Of a stretch of 64,000 nucleotides of DNA, positions 34,201-42,992 are shown in pieces. This DNA is from an uncultured Duncaniella sp. (lineage in GTDB: Bacteria > Bacteroidota > Bacteroidia > Bacteroidales > Muribaculaceae): contig CAJTMH010000005.1 of the NCBI GenBank assembly GCA_910577255.1, forward strand, positions 137,386 to 201,385. Direction: 5' to 3'. Position numbers and translations under genes: made by a program. The notes beneath the pieces were generated by a model. The model was not told the origin of the DNA and ran no database searches. It was given only the letters and a program-made list of their open reading frames with translations. Position 1 is the stretch's first letter; every line of letters starts with the position of its first letter.

Positions 34201-35125
34201 TATCGGTCTTATGCTTACCCACAAATTAGTAGAATTGCACAGAGGCGAAATCACGGTATCAAGCAAGGAGGGTACCGGGTCGTCCTTTACGTTGAAGTTC
34301 CCGATAAGGCAAGAGGAATCTGTTGAGACTAATTCCAACGACGAAACACTGTCATCGCTGCATGATGAGACTGTCATGATTATTGATGACAACAATGACA
34401 TGCGCGATGTCCTGAAGAAGTCACTGGAGCAAAGCTATAACGTCATGACTGCGAAAGATGGAGTGGAAGCGATTGACCTCATAAAGGAGAATATGCCTGA
34501 TATAATCGTCTCAGACCTAATGATGCCACGGATGAATGGCGAAGAACTGTGCCGCAATCTGAAAAATAATGTCGAAACAAGCCATATACCATTCATTTTG
34601 CTCACAGCCGTCTCGGATCGCACGACAAAGGCAAGTGCTTTTGAATGTGGTGCGGATGATTATATCACCAAGCCTTTTGACAACACCGAACTGAAAGCCC
34701 GCATAAGAATCCATCTGCGGCATAGCCGGAAATTGAAAGAATCACTTCAGTCAACCGACACGTCAACAGATGAGGCAGACTTCATCAATCCCCTCGACCG
34801 GGAATTTATGGAGAAACTGACATCGCTGATTGATAAGAATATCGACAACCCAGACTATTCAGTCAGCATCATGAGTTCTGATATGGCCATGAGTCGTGCA
34901 ACGCTCTACAATAAACTAAAAGCTGTGGCCGGACAATCGCCAAATGACTTCATAAGATTGCAACGGTTGAAAAAAGCAGCCGAACTTTTGAAACAAAACC
35001 GCTATACAATTGCCGAAGTCGCAGTTATGACAGGTTTCTCGGACACAAAATATTTTGCGACTGTGTTCAAACGTCAATTCGGAAGCACCCCGTCATCCTA
35101 CGGAAAACAGTCTAAACAGTTATAA
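31292..35125 (+). CDS. Hybrid two-component system regulator (HTCS)
   Basis: One 1277-aa inner-membrane protein senses a PUL-derived oligosaccharide in the periplasm and activates PUL transcription. Domains in order: signal peptide, two seven-bladed propeller repeats (about 25-660; SGDRIFSLAQDSLGFIWCAS opens the first), Y_Y_Y domain (about 675-745; FEYRLTPFEDEW), membrane segment (about 751-773), HisKA with His793 in MAHELRTP, HATPase (SDTGIGIP, GTGIGLML), receiver with Asp1075 (VSDLMMPRMNG), and C-terminal AraC-type HTH (about 1165-1275; AEVAVMTGFSDTKYFATVFK). Phospho-transfer residues are intact. It is transcribed divergently from susC and heads the rightward operon. Confidence 0.96.
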   Translation: MVTIRHILFTLFAVLAFTLEVSGRDTTVKHYNVSTGLSGDRIFSLAQDSLGFIWCASHWGIDRLDGRSVKTYYPQHNGETVNLYSHQTRICTSGKYVYVATQNGFIFRFDPYSDSFKEVVDLSETISDREFVQNDLFIDNRGDLYMATSDGLYKYSAKRGIETIDDSHPVTGIIGDGNGTVYYAVKNILCCYSSGISQPAVQCDESIKTLHYMGRRVYIGTYGGSLYIYDENADELIKSKALDRKVHITSISNGRPGELLIGTDGAGCHVYDIHADSIVRTFSNTSGTNDDGLSISGNSVMDVLSDRDDNVWIATFSGAISMIPSGRSHCRVIYPPSAANISNAMMVQRNGTVCYASDDGVYTYEPTLNKWHLYAATMSPKGPILNLDEDKEGNLWAGGFGCGILKINPLSGEANQYTKDKPLFGTPLNSDYIASLTVHGNKLWLGSYSDGKLMEYDLDSKQVKTYNIPDVHSITIIEDNIVVCGQSIQFTLLNPMTGEVKVVPTNVAINDILSVNGTIWLATSGKGILTYDVKADILADLSSNIPEMRYIMAMEYSGNDNVVYLTTQKQFYKVDVNSGKVSDVGRIAGLSPMTFNERAMCMLSPTRLLLGSSRYAMEVDISNDISKRNIPYIYFSDLKVAYSEIAPKDDNTILPASLDCIDRLDLPYGQNSFSIGFSMVDFRESSFLEFEYRLTPFEDEWISETDYRASYTNVPSGKYVFQLRLKDNRTDEIVAQKDLSIHIDGPVWTKPWMYVIYLIIAILLGWLIIRLVKSRLKQSYSEEKMKLFTEMAHELRTPVALIKAPLSELADNKSLSDENRATLEIAIRNTDRLHELTTQLMDFQKADANAMILNSSTVDIHEFITMRLGPWEYRAKQKGLDFCTDIERLHGVVTAVDMSKMEAILTNLLSNAIKYTDNGTVTVKGWQEDDFYCISVSDTGIGIPANELKHLFRQFFRARNARKSQVGGTGIGLMLTHKLVELHRGEITVSSKEGTGSSFTLKFPIRQEESVETNSNDETLSSLHDETVMIIDDNNDMRDVLKKSLEQSYNVMTAKDGVEAIDLIKENMPDIIVSDLMMPRMNGEELCRNLKNNVETSHIPFILLTAVSDRTTKASAFECGADDYITKPFDNTELKARIRIHLRHSRKLKESLQSTDTSTDEADFINPLDREFMEKLTSLIDKNIDNPDYSVSIMSSDMAMSRATLYNKLKAVAGQSPNDFIRLQRLKKAAELLKQNRYTIAEVAVMTGFSDTKYFATVFKRQFGSTPSSYGKQSKQL

Positions 35126-35136
35126 TAGATTTCACA

Positions 35137-37467
35137 ATGATACCCAAGCGATTAACCAGCAGACTCATTATCAGTTCATTTATAGTACTGTTATCATCAC
35201 TACCGTCTATTGCTACATCCAAAGACGACAATGCCCAGAAGGTCAAGGCGATAATCACCAAAGTCAATGATAAATGGCAGACCGAACACTCACCGGAAAC
35301 TAACGCTTTTTGGGACAATGCGGCCTATCATACCGGGAATATGGAGGCATCCATGCTTACAGGAAACAATGTTTGGCTTGATTATTCCCAACGTTGGGCC
35401 GAACACAATGATTGGAAAGGGGCCAAAAGCGATGACCGTAACAGTTGGCGACTTGACTATGGCGAGACCGATGATCATGTGCTTTTCGGAGACTGGCAGA
35501 TATGCTTCCAGACCTATGCCGATCTGTACAATATGCTTCCTGATGGCATACGCATCCGGCGCGCACGGGAGGTGATGGAATATGAGATGTCAACTTCCCG
35601 TAATGACTACTGGTGGTGGGCCGACGGTCTGTACATGGTAATGCCCGTCATGACTAAACTCCACAGGATTACCGGTGACAATCGTTATCTCGACAAACTC
35701 TATGAGTATGTTTGTTACAGCGATTCCATAATGCTCGACAACGAAACAGGGCTATACTACCGCGATGCAAAATATGTCTATCAAAAACACAAAAGTGTCA
35801 ACGGCAAAAAGGATTTTTGGGCGCGTGGTGATGGTTGGGTGCTTGCCGGACTTGCCAAAGTTCTTAAAGATTTGCCCAAAGACTATCAGCACCGCGATTT
35901 TTTTATCAACAAATACAAACGTCTTGCCGATGCTGTCGTTGCATCACAGCAACCTGAAGGATATTGGACACGCTCAATGCTTGACCCGCAACATGCACCG
36001 GGTTACGAAACCAGTGGAACAGCATTTTTCACCTATGGATTGCTATGGGGTGTAAACAACGGCTATCTCAACGATGAAAAATATCTTGATGCGGCATTGA
36101 AAGGCTGGGGTTATCTCCGTGACATTGCTTTGCAGAAAGATGGCACGGTCGGCTATGTCCAGCCTATCGGCGAAAAGGCGATTCCCAGTCAGACTGTCGA
36201 TGCGAAATCCACCTCGAATTTCGGTACGGGTGCATTCTTATTAGCCGCATGTGAGTATGTGCGTTATCTTGATTCAAATGCGGCAGACAATGACCGTGCC
36301 TATTGGGTTGCGCTTGCCGAGAAAATGGCTCGTCCTGTATTATCCAAAATGTCTGAGGGTCGCCTTCAAAAAGAAATGCTGGTCGAGGTGAGTCCCAACT
36401 GGGACGGACGCGACAAACGAGTCACTTACATGGAAACTTTTGGCAGACTTATGGCCGGAATAGCTCCGTGGCTTTCATTACCTGACGATGATACGGACGA
36501 AGGAAAAATTCGTAAAGAGTTGTGTGAAATGGCTTTGAAAAGCTATACAAACGCAGTTGATCCCGATAGCCCAGACTATCTTCTGTGGCAAGGCCAAGGT
36601 CAGGCACTCGTGGATGCCGCTTACGTTGCCGAATCATTCCTGAGGGCTTACGATGCTTTATGGATGCCACTCGATGATGTAACCAAGCAACGTTATATCA
36701 AGGAGTTTACAGGTATGAGAAATGTTGATCCTCCATACACCAACTGGGTGCTGTTCTCCTCAACCATCGAAAGTTTTCTCGCCAAAATCGGAGCGAGCTA
36801 TGACCAATATCGCGTAAATTCAGCCATACGCAAGGTCGAAGAATGGTACACCGGTGACGGATGGTATGCAGACGGGCCGGAATTTGCCTTCGACTATTAC
36901 AGCAGCTATGTGTTTCACCCCATGTATCTCGAAACCCTTCAAGCCATGACGGATTCAAAGGCATATACACGCATCCACTATCACAACTACTATAGCCGAG
37001 CATTGAAACGTGCGCAAAAATATTCTCTCGTATTGGAACGATTGATTTCGCCCGAAGGCACATTCCCTGTTTTCGGACGTTCAATTCCATATCGTATGGC
37101 TACCATGCAACCGCTCGCGCTGATGGCATGGTATGAGAAACTTCCGGCAGGTATCACCAACGGACAGGTCAGAGCCGCACTGACGGCAGTCATGCATCGT
37201 ATGTTTGACGGCAAAGAAAACTTCAACGAAGCAGGATTCCTGACCATAGGATTTGCCGGGCGTCAACCAAACGTTGCAGATTGGTACACCAATAACGGTT
37301 CCCTTTACATGACCTCACTCGCGTTTCTCCCGTTGGGACTACCATCTACGCACCCTTTCTGGACAGACGCTCCTCAACCGTGGACTTCATGCAAAGCATG
37401 GGGTGGAGAGCCATTCCCGAAAGACCATCATTGGAGCGATGGAGGTAAATTTCATGATTTGTTCTAA
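35137..37467 (+). CDS. GH105 unsaturated uronyl hydrolase fused to DUF2264
   Basis: The 776-aa exported protein (signal anchor about 8-27) joins two alpha-toroid enzymes. The N-terminal half (about 35-390) is GH105: WADGLYMVMP with the conserved Asp163, and RGDGWVLAGL (230-239). That family removes delta-4,5-unsaturated uronic acids left by lyases. The C-terminal half (about 395-765) is DUF2264: VTYMETFGRLMAGIAPWL, YTNWVLFSSTIESFLAKIG, FAFDYYSSYVFHPMYLETL and WYTNNGSLYMTSLAFLPLG. Some DUF2264 members have been assigned to a beta-glucuronidase CAZy family (GH154, from memory). It starts 11 bp after the HTCS stop. Such a fusion could strip two successive uronyl linkages. The substrate is not known. 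Confidence 0.85.
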   Translation: MIPKRLTSRLIISSFIVLLSSLPSIATSKDDNAQKVKAIITKVNDKWQTEHSPETNAFWDNAAYHTGNMEASMLTGNNVWLDYSQRWAEHNDWKGAKSDDRNSWRLDYGETDDHVLFGDWQICFQTYADLYNMLPDGIRIRRAREVMEYEMSTSRNDYWWWADGLYMVMPVMTKLHRITGDNRYLDKLYEYVCYSDSIMLDNETGLYYRDAKYVYQKHKSVNGKKDFWARGDGWVLAGLAKVLKDLPKDYQHRDFFINKYKRLADAVVASQQPEGYWTRSMLDPQHAPGYETSGTAFFTYGLLWGVNNGYLNDEKYLDAALKGWGYLRDIALQKDGTVGYVQPIGEKAIPSQTVDAKSTSNFGTGAFLLAACEYVRYLDSNAADNDRAYWVALAEKMARPVLSKMSEGRLQKEMLVEVSPNWDGRDKRVTYMETFGRLMAGIAPWLSLPDDDTDEGKIRKELCEMALKSYTNAVDPDSPDYLLWQGQGQALVDAAYVAESFLRAYDALWMPLDDVTKQRYIKEFTGMRNVDPPYTNWVLFSSTIESFLAKIGASYDQYRVNSAIRKVEEWYTGDGWYADGPEFAFDYYSSYVFHPMYLETLQAMTDSKAYTRIHYHNYYSRALKRAQKYSLVLERLISPEGTFPVFGRSIPYRMATMQPLALMAWYEKLPAGITNGQVRAALTAVMHRMFDGKENFNEAGFLTIGFAGRQPNVADWYTNNGSLYMTSLAFLPLGLPSTHPFWTDAPQPWTSCKAWGGEPFPKDHHWSDGGKFHDLF

Positions 37468-37478
37468 TTTCTGAACAC

Positions 37479-39806
37479 ATGTTGCAACACATCATCATAT
37501 CCGCCATTCTTCTCATTGTGCCACTGCTCTCATCCGGTGAAATAAAAGTGACACATGTTGCCGACGGTTACAGTGCGACCTCAGTCAATACGACAATCTT
37601 CAGAGGCTCGGCTCTTACATCTCACGGCAACTATCAGTATGTTGCATTTTACGACCCCGACGGATACGTTACCATCGGGCGACGCACTCATGATGACAAG
37701 TCATGGACTCTGCAACGTTCTCCTTACCGTGGCAATGTCAGAGATGCCCACAATGGAATCTCGATTGGTGTGGATGGTGATGGTTATCTTCATGTAGCAT
37801 TTGACCATCATGGGACACCATTGAAATATTGTCGTTCCACCGCAGCGGGAAGCATACAGTTGGGAGAGCTTGAACCAATAATCGAGCAGGATGAGAACGA
37901 CATCACTTATCCTGAATTTCACACATTACCCGATGGTACTTTGCTTTTTGTATATCGTTCAGGATATTCAGGCGGAGGAAATATGGTTATGAACAGCTAT
38001 GATCCGAAAACCGGTAAATGGACACGTATCCATGATGTGCTGATTGATGGGGAAGGTCTGCGCAACGCTTATTGGCAAATTTGTGTAGATAAATCAGGGA
38101 CAATACATCTCTCATGGGTGTGGCGCGAGACATGGATGGTGGAGACCAATCATGACCTGTGCTATGCCAAGTCAACAGACGGAGGCAAGAGTTGGGTACG
38201 AAGTGATGGTTCGCCATACTCATTGCCAATCAGGGAGGTCTCCGCAGAGTTAGCTTGGTCAATTCCTCAGAACTCCGAATTGATCAATCAGACTTCAATG
38301 GCAGCGACTCCTGACGGAAGACCATTGATTGCTACCTACTGGCGTGATGCAGACGATTCCATCCCTCAATTTAGACTGGTGTGGCATGATGGTGAGAAAT
38401 GGAACATGGAATGTGTCGGTAAACGCTCGACACCTTTTACATTGGCCGGGGGTGGGACTAAGATGATACCTATTTCCCGACCGAAAGTCACATCTGATAA
38501 TTCCAATATATATTATATATTCCGCGATATTGAACGTAAAAACAGAGTCTCGATAGCCATCAAGGGCAAAGAAGATGAGCATTGGTTGATAACAGACCTT
38601 ACCGACTACGATGTTGATGCCTGGGAACCTTGCATTGACGATAAACGATGGCGTGACAGCAACTCGTTGAATATATATGTCCAGAAAACATCTCAGGGAG
38701 ATGGCGAGAAAGTCACCGTAACGCCACCACAACCTATTGAAATAATCGAATATACCATAAACCGGATTCCCGTTAATCTGGCAAACAATCTTGATATTGA
38801 CCGGACAGATATGGTTGAATTGGACAACCGTTTTGCGAAAAATATCACTGTTATTGATTATATGGGGCATGAGGTGCCACACCAAATCACCTATGATAAC
38901 AAATTAATCTTCCCGGCGAGTGTCAACCGAAATTCAGAAGTTATCTATCATATCATAGAGGGTTATCCATCACAAGCAGATACTGTTGCCTGTGGCAAGC
39001 TATATCCCGAACGCTTGGATGACATGACTTGGGAGAATGATCTGTCTGCTTACCGTGCATACGGCCCTTCTTTACAGAAATCAGGAGAAAAAGCATTTGG
39101 TTATGATATATGGACTAAATCGGTACCTTACCCTGTTGTTTCACAACGTTATCGGGACCACATGAATGGAAAATCATTCCATGTTGATCACGGTAATGGT
39201 ATGGATGTCTATTCAGTCGGCCCAACTTTAGGAGCCGGGACTGCGGTGATGCTTGACTCTTTGGGAAATATCCTTTACCCGTGGTGCTTCAAAGATTATG
39301 AGATTCTTGATAATGGGCCATTGAGATTTACAGTAAGACTGATTTACGAGAATGAAATCCGGCTTATAGCTTTAGATGCAGGCTCACATTTCAATAAAAC
39401 CGAGGTCTGTTTTAAGGCCTTGTCTGACTCAGTGACAGTAGCGGCCGGTTTTGTAGTGCATCATAGTGATAATAATGCCCGTTTTGTCGCTCCGGCTCAT
39501 GACTACTTCCTTGCCGGTTATGCTGATCCGACCGACAATCAGGCAAGTGATAATGGTGAAATCTATGTTGGAATCATTGTCCCTGGCTCAAATATTTCAT
39601 CCGAGTTTCGCCCTGTTGACGATAGTATAGCTGTAGGTCATTTATTGTTAAAGAGTGGGCTTTTCCTGATTAATAAACCATTCATTTATTATTGGGGCAG
39701 CGGATGGAGCAAAGCCTCAGTCAAAAGTATTGAGAATTGGAAAAATATAATAACAAAATACATATTGCTAAAAACAAACCCATTGAAAATAACTGTCTTA
39801 CAATGA
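37479..39806 (+). CDS. BNR_4-type beta-propeller fused to DUF4861
   Basis: The 775-aa exported protein (signal about 1-20) has an N-terminal BNR_4-type propeller (about 22-420). Typical strings are VRDAHNGISIGVDGDGYLHV, ITYPEFHTLPDGTLLFVYR and IHLSWVWRETWMVETNHDL. The family includes polysaccharide lyases such as ulvan lyases and rhamnosidase-like enzymes. The C-terminal half (about 425-760) is DUF4861: WENDLSAYRAYGPSLQ, GNGMDVYSVGPTLGAG and YYWGSGWSKASVKSIENW. DUF4861 proteins are recurrent in uronate-glycan loci beside GH105. A lyase or exo-acting activity feeding the GH105 half of the neighbour is plausible. It starts 12 bp after the previous stop and overlaps the GH2 start by 4 bp. Confidence 0.8.
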   Translation: MLQHIIISAILLIVPLLSSGEIKVTHVADGYSATSVNTTIFRGSALTSHGNYQYVAFYDPDGYVTIGRRTHDDKSWTLQRSPYRGNVRDAHNGISIGVDGDGYLHVAFDHHGTPLKYCRSTAAGSIQLGELEPIIEQDENDITYPEFHTLPDGTLLFVYRSGYSGGGNMVMNSYDPKTGKWTRIHDVLIDGEGLRNAYWQICVDKSGTIHLSWVWRETWMVETNHDLCYAKSTDGGKSWVRSDGSPYSLPIREVSAELAWSIPQNSELINQTSMAATPDGRPLIATYWRDADDSIPQFRLVWHDGEKWNMECVGKRSTPFTLAGGGTKMIPISRPKVTSDNSNIYYIFRDIERKNRVSIAIKGKEDEHWLITDLTDYDVDAWEPCIDDKRWRDSNSLNIYVQKTSQGDGEKVTVTPPQPIEIIEYTINRIPVNLANNLDIDRTDMVELDNRFAKNITVIDYMGHEVPHQITYDNKLIFPASVNRNSEVIYHIIEGYPSQADTVACGKLYPERLDDMTWENDLSAYRAYGPSLQKSGEKAFGYDIWTKSVPYPVVSQRYRDHMNGKSFHVDHGNGMDVYSVGPTLGAGTAVMLDSLGNILYPWCFKDYEILDNGPLRFTVRLIYENEIRLIALDAGSHFNKTEVCFKALSDSVTVAAGFVVHHSDNNARFVAPAHDYFLAGYADPTDNQASDNGEIYVGIIVPGSNISSEFRPVDDSIAVGHLLLKSGLFLINKPFIYYWGSGWSKASVKSIENWKNIITKYILLKTNPLKITVLQ

Positions 39807-42800
39807 ATTTCTACAAAATGCTTGCATTGGTGAGCGTATGCTTGCTGAATTTCCCGGCGTCGGCCAATGATGATTGGGAAAATCCTGAAGTCTTTGCCAT
39901 TGGACGTGAAGAGCCACGGGCGACTGCGTTTCCCTATCCTTCGGCAAAAGATGCTTTGGGTGGGAAGCATGAGGAGTCGCCATATTTTCTGAATCTTAAC
40001 GGCAAGTGGGCTTTTAAATTCTCGCCCAAACCCGCGTTGCGTCCCGCTGACTTCTATCAGTCGGGGGCCGACACTTCCGATTGGGATTCAATTCCCGTTC
40101 CATCCAACTGGGAGATGCTTGGCTACGGGACGCCCATCTATACGAATGTGGAATATCCCTTCCCGAAGAATCCCCCCTATATCCCGCACGATGATAATCC
40201 TGTGGGGAGCTACAAACGCAGTTTCGACTTGCCGTCAGCGTGGAAGGGACGTCGGGTTTATCTGCATTTCGACGGTTCGACCGCGGGAATGAACGTGTGG
40301 GTGAACGGTAAGAAGGCCGGATATGTGCAGAGCACAAAGAATCCTGCGGAATTTGACATCACTAACTTCGTCACTCCGGGGAAAAACGAGATTGCCTGCG
40401 AGGTCTATCGCTGGACTGACGGATCGTATCTTGAAGATCAGGATTTCTGGAGGCTGTCGGGCCTCGACAGAGACGTCTATCTCTACTCGACGGACGACAT
40501 CCGCATAGCCGATTTTTTTGTTTCGGCCAGATTGGACAAGAATTACCGTCACGGGGAGCTCGGCGTGAATGTGAAACTGAGGAATTATTCTCCCCGCCCG
40601 GAATCGGTCAGGCTTTCTTGTGATCTTTATCAAGATAGCCGACTGATATGGCAAGGTGGGAAGCAGGTCAAGACTGAGGCCGCAGCCTCAACAGACGTTG
40701 ACCTGTCGGCAATGATCAAGAACGTCGCCAAGTGGAGTGGCGAAACACCAAACCTCTATACCCTCGTCATCACCCTGACCGATCGCAGCGGGAAAGTCAT
40801 CGAGTCAACCTCGACCCGCATAGGCTTTCGTAATGTCGAAATCAAAAACGGCCAGCTCTGCGTCAATGGCAAGCCACTGGAGGTGCATGGTGTGAATCTT
40901 CACGAGCATCATCAGACAAAAGGCCATGTGGTGGACCGCGAGACCATGCTCGACGACATCCGCACGATGAAACGTCACAACATAAACGCCGTGCGCACAA
41001 GCCACTATCCCCAATCACCGCTATGGTACGACCTATGTGACGAATATGGTATCTATCTCGTGAATGAGGCCAATATCGAAGCCCACGGAATGGGATCGGC
41101 ACCGTGGGACGACATCGACCCGCTGACCCATCCGGCAAAGAGGCCGGAATGGAAGGAGGCTATCCTCGACAGGGAGCGGCTTCTGGTCGAACGCGACAAG
41201 AATCATCCGAGTGTCATCGTTTGGTCGCTCGGAAACGAGTGTGGCAACGGCGAGAATTTCCATGCTGCCTACGATTGGATAAAGAACCGTGACAAGTCGC
41301 GCCCCGTGCAGTTTGAGCAGGCCGGCGAAGACAGGAATACCGACATTGTGTGTCCGATGTATCCGGGTATGTGGCAGATGGAGGAATATGCCCGCCGCGA
41401 CAATCCGGCAAGACCGTTCATAATGTGTGAATATGCCCATGCGATGGGTAACTCCACCGGTAATTTCCAGGAATATTTTGACATAATCCGTTCATCCAAG
41501 CAGATGCAGGGCGGATTTATATGGGACTGGGTTGACCAGGGATTACTGACAAAGGATGAGAACGGGAAGCCATATTGGGCCTACGGTGGTGACTTCGGAG
41601 CCGAAAATTATCCTCATCAAGAAAATTTCTGTCTGAACGGTCTCGTCCAGCCCGACCGCACTCCCCATCCCGGCCTTGCAGAAGTGAAAAAGGTTTATCA
41701 AGACATCCGCTTCTCACCCTCCGACCTTGCAAAAGGCGAGATAATGGTGGAGAATCATTTCCATACCCGCAATCTGAATGAGTATGCGTTTAGATGGCAA
41801 CTTCTGAAGGATGGCTGCATCGCGGACTCAGGCGACATCCGTGTGGAGCTTCCGGCCGGGGAAAGCAAACCTGTCCGGATTCCGATCAAGAATATGGATG
41901 AAAACGGCGAATATTATCTGTCGATCTACGCTTATACGCTCCATGGCGATGACATTATTCCGGCCGGCCATGAGGTGGCGCGTGAAGAGTTTGCCCTTAG
42001 CGCAAATGCAGAGAAACAGCTGTTCGCTCTGGGAGGAAAACCGGTGGTGACTAAAGACGGGAGACGTTGGAAAATCATGTGCAATAATGTCATCGTCGAG
42101 TTTGACTCCGTGTCAGGCGAACTTGTCAATTATACAGCAAATGGTCGGCGACTTCTGCTGAGCGGCCCTCAGCCATCATTCTGGAGAGCTCCGACAGACA
42201 ATGACTGGGGAACCGGAGCACAGCGTCGGCTCAATGTCTGGCGATATGCTGCCGAGAACCGTCGGGTGAAACACGTCAATCTCTCAGACTCCGCCGGATG
42301 TCCAGTAGTCACAGCGGCGTTCCGTCTTCCTGATGTGGCCTCGGAGTACATCGTGAGATATTGCATCAACGGAAGCGGAGGGATCCTCGTAAACGTGGAC
42401 TGGAAAGCCGACAGCGATGAGCTTCCCGAACTGCCGAAATTCGGCATAAGAATGACACTCCCATCGGCCTACGACAATTTCACTTGGTATGGCCGCGGGC
42501 CTCTTGAGAATTATTCCGACCGCAACACCGCCTCATTCATGGGGACATGGACCGGGAGGGTCGCGGATCAATACTATCCCTATATCCGACCGCAGGAATC
42601 GGGCAATAAAACCGATGTAAGGTGGGCCATGCTGACAGATGGTGCCGGATATGGGCTCAAAGTCACCGGCTGCAAGCCGTTGAACGTCAGTGCGCTTGAC
42701 GTGCTGCCTGAAGATCTTGATCCGGGAATGAAAAAACATCAGATGCACAATTCCGACGTGCGCCACCATGCGGACAGAGTATTTTTCAATATCGATCTTG

Positions 42801-42910
42801 TGCAGAGAGGTCTCGGCGGCGACAACAGCTGGGGCGCACAACCACACGATCAATACCGGATATTTGACAAGCAGCTGTCATATTCATTTATCATAAGCCC
42901 GGTATATTGA
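39803..42910 (+). CDS. GH2 family beta-galactosidase (LacZ-like)
   Basis: From the ATG at 39803, which overlaps the previous TGA as ATGA, the product is 1035 aa with a signal peptide (MNFYKMLALVSVCLLNFPASA). Sugar-binding N-domain (LNGKWAFKFSPKP, WEMLGYGTPIYTNVEYPF), immunoglobulin-like domain, TIM barrel and the C-terminal small-chain domain are all present. The acid/base is Glu479 (SLGNECGNG) and the nucleophile is Glu543 (IMCEYAHAMGNSTG). Beta-galactosidase is the usual activity of this long architecture; related sugars are possible. It is the last rightward cargo gene and is richer in G+C than its cargo neighbours. That may mean a different donor. Confidence 0.93.
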   Translation: MNFYKMLALVSVCLLNFPASANDDWENPEVFAIGREEPRATAFPYPSAKDALGGKHEESPYFLNLNGKWAFKFSPKPALRPADFYQSGADTSDWDSIPVPSNWEMLGYGTPIYTNVEYPFPKNPPYIPHDDNPVGSYKRSFDLPSAWKGRRVYLHFDGSTAGMNVWVNGKKAGYVQSTKNPAEFDITNFVTPGKNEIACEVYRWTDGSYLEDQDFWRLSGLDRDVYLYSTDDIRIADFFVSARLDKNYRHGELGVNVKLRNYSPRPESVRLSCDLYQDSRLIWQGGKQVKTEAAASTDVDLSAMIKNVAKWSGETPNLYTLVITLTDRSGKVIESTSTRIGFRNVEIKNGQLCVNGKPLEVHGVNLHEHHQTKGHVVDRETMLDDIRTMKRHNINAVRTSHYPQSPLWYDLCDEYGIYLVNEANIEAHGMGSAPWDDIDPLTHPAKRPEWKEAILDRERLLVERDKNHPSVIVWSLGNECGNGENFHAAYDWIKNRDKSRPVQFEQAGEDRNTDIVCPMYPGMWQMEEYARRDNPARPFIMCEYAHAMGNSTGNFQEYFDIIRSSKQMQGGFIWDWVDQGLLTKDENGKPYWAYGGDFGAENYPHQENFCLNGLVQPDRTPHPGLAEVKKVYQDIRFSPSDLAKGEIMVENHFHTRNLNEYAFRWQLLKDGCIADSGDIRVELPAGESKPVRIPIKNMDENGEYYLSIYAYTLHGDDIIPAGHEVAREEFALSANAEKQLFALGGKPVVTKDGRRWKIMCNNVIVEFDSVSGELVNYTANGRRLLLSGPQPSFWRAPTDNDWGTGAQRRLNVWRYAAENRRVKHVNLSDSAGCPVVTAAFRLPDVASEYIVRYCINGSGGILVNVDWKADSDELPELPKFGIRMTLPSAYDNFTWYGRGPLENYSDRNTASFMGTWTGRVADQYYPYIRPQESGNKTDVRWAMLTDGAGYGLKVTGCKPLNVSALDVLPEDLDPGMKKHQMHNSDVRHHADRVFFNIDLVQRGLGGDNSWGAQPHDQYRIFDKQLSYSFIISPVY

Positions 42911-42940
42911 TGACCTCATAATCACACGTGGGCGAAAAAT

Positions 42941-42992
42941 CATAAACAAGAGGGTATCTAATGAAGCTTCATTAGATACCCTCTTGTTTATG
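42941..42992. terminator. Perfect 52-bp palindrome, bidirectional terminator
   Basis: The sequence reads identically on both strands: a 26-nt arm starting CATAAACAAGAGGGTATCTA and its exact complement, centred on AAGCTT. It sits between convergent GH2 and methylase/helicase genes and covers the TAA stop of the latter (42988-42990). The TTGTTTATG flank supplies T residues in both directions. Confidence 0.85.

Larger units (their letters stand above)
19676..42910. other. Polysaccharide utilization locus carried as ICE cargo
   Basis: Two divergent operons around the 31.1-31.3 kb promoter region encode SusC/SusD, surface binding lipoprotein, GH5, a duplicated-module secreted protein and GH97 (leftward), and hybrid two-component regulator, GH105-DUF2264, BNR_4-DUF4861 and GH2 (rightward). 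The block separates ICE regulatory genes from ICE mob/tra genes. To the eye it is more AT-rich than its surroundings except for the GH2 gene. No sulfatase, transposase or integrase is inside it. Confidence 0.85.

Noticed and set aside
40235..40654. Minus-strand frames inside the GH2 gene
   Set aside because: All lie antisense to a complete GH2 enzyme with both catalytic glutamates and carry no domain of their own.
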